The translations under genes and the position numbers were made by a program. Under the pieces are notes generated by a model, which saw only the letters and a program-made list of their open reading frames with translations, ran no database searches and was not told the DNA's origin. Shown here one piece after another: positions 5,427 to 5,454 of a DNA stretch of 5,454 bases. Within the stretch, counting starts at the first letter, position 1. Every line of letters starts with the position of its first letter. Source of the DNA: CAZGQY01 sp964528035 (lineage in GTDB: Bacteria; Pseudomonadota; Gammaproteobacteria; Methylococcales; UBA1147); NCBI GenBank assembly GCA_964528035.1, contig CAZGQY010000241.1, positions 1 through 5,454 of the forward strand, written 5' to 3'.

Positions 5427-5454
5427 ATGGGGGATCTGTGGAGGAAGTGTATGC
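5427..5454 (+). CDS. Possible start of a following gene, cut by the window edge
   Basis: GGAGGA at 5440-5445 lies five bases before an ATG at 5451, an almost ideal ribosome-binding arrangement that stands out after a kilobase without one on this strand. An in-frame ATG at 5427 upstream is also open (MGDLWRKCM) but lacks such a site. Only the start is visible, so nothing can be said about the product. Confidence 0.3.

Overview
The window looks like the chromosome of an AT-leaning gammaproteobacterium. The best taxonomic clue is the YiaW/YiaV-type gene pair at the left edge, an inner-membrane arrangement known from Escherichia coli and its relatives. Genus cannot be told from the sequence.

Left part (1-1046): the last 25 codons of a YiaW-like (DUF3302) protein, then a complete YiaV-like HlyD-family membrane adaptor two bases after its stop. 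A 171-base gap (1047-1217) follows. It holds two 30-base direct copies of a palindromic repeat, in the gap between the convergent ends of the adaptor gene and the next gene.

Middle part (1218-4165): a minus-strand flavoprotein of the geranylgeranyl-reductase family. Diverging from it with almost no spacer is a plus-strand pair: an unrecognised alpha/beta-hydrolase-like protein, then a TauE/SafE (TSUP) type membrane exporter 33 bases later. Flavoprotein, hydrolase and transporter could serve one small-molecule or lipid pathway. That link rests on gene order only, and the hydrolase-like protein is the least familiar gene in the window.

Right part (4166-5454): no intact gene is visible. I read it as a graveyard of mobile and accessory DNA. 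It holds, in order: an unassigned 52-codon open frame; the 3' end of an IS3-family transposase with its probable terminal end (minus strand); the first half of a RelE/HigB-type toxin that still has a plausible promoter and operator (minus); a probable 5' piece of a group II intron RNA (plus); a decaying tandem array of the word GATTGACCCCTA, which also occurs in the 1.1 kb repeats; the last 29 codons of a Fic/mobile-mystery-protein-B-like protein (plus); and a strong ribosome-binding site with an ATG at the extreme right edge, which probably opens the next gene. The pile-up of different truncated elements suggests repeated insertion and deletion at one site.

All family assignments come from recognising motifs by eye; no database search was run.
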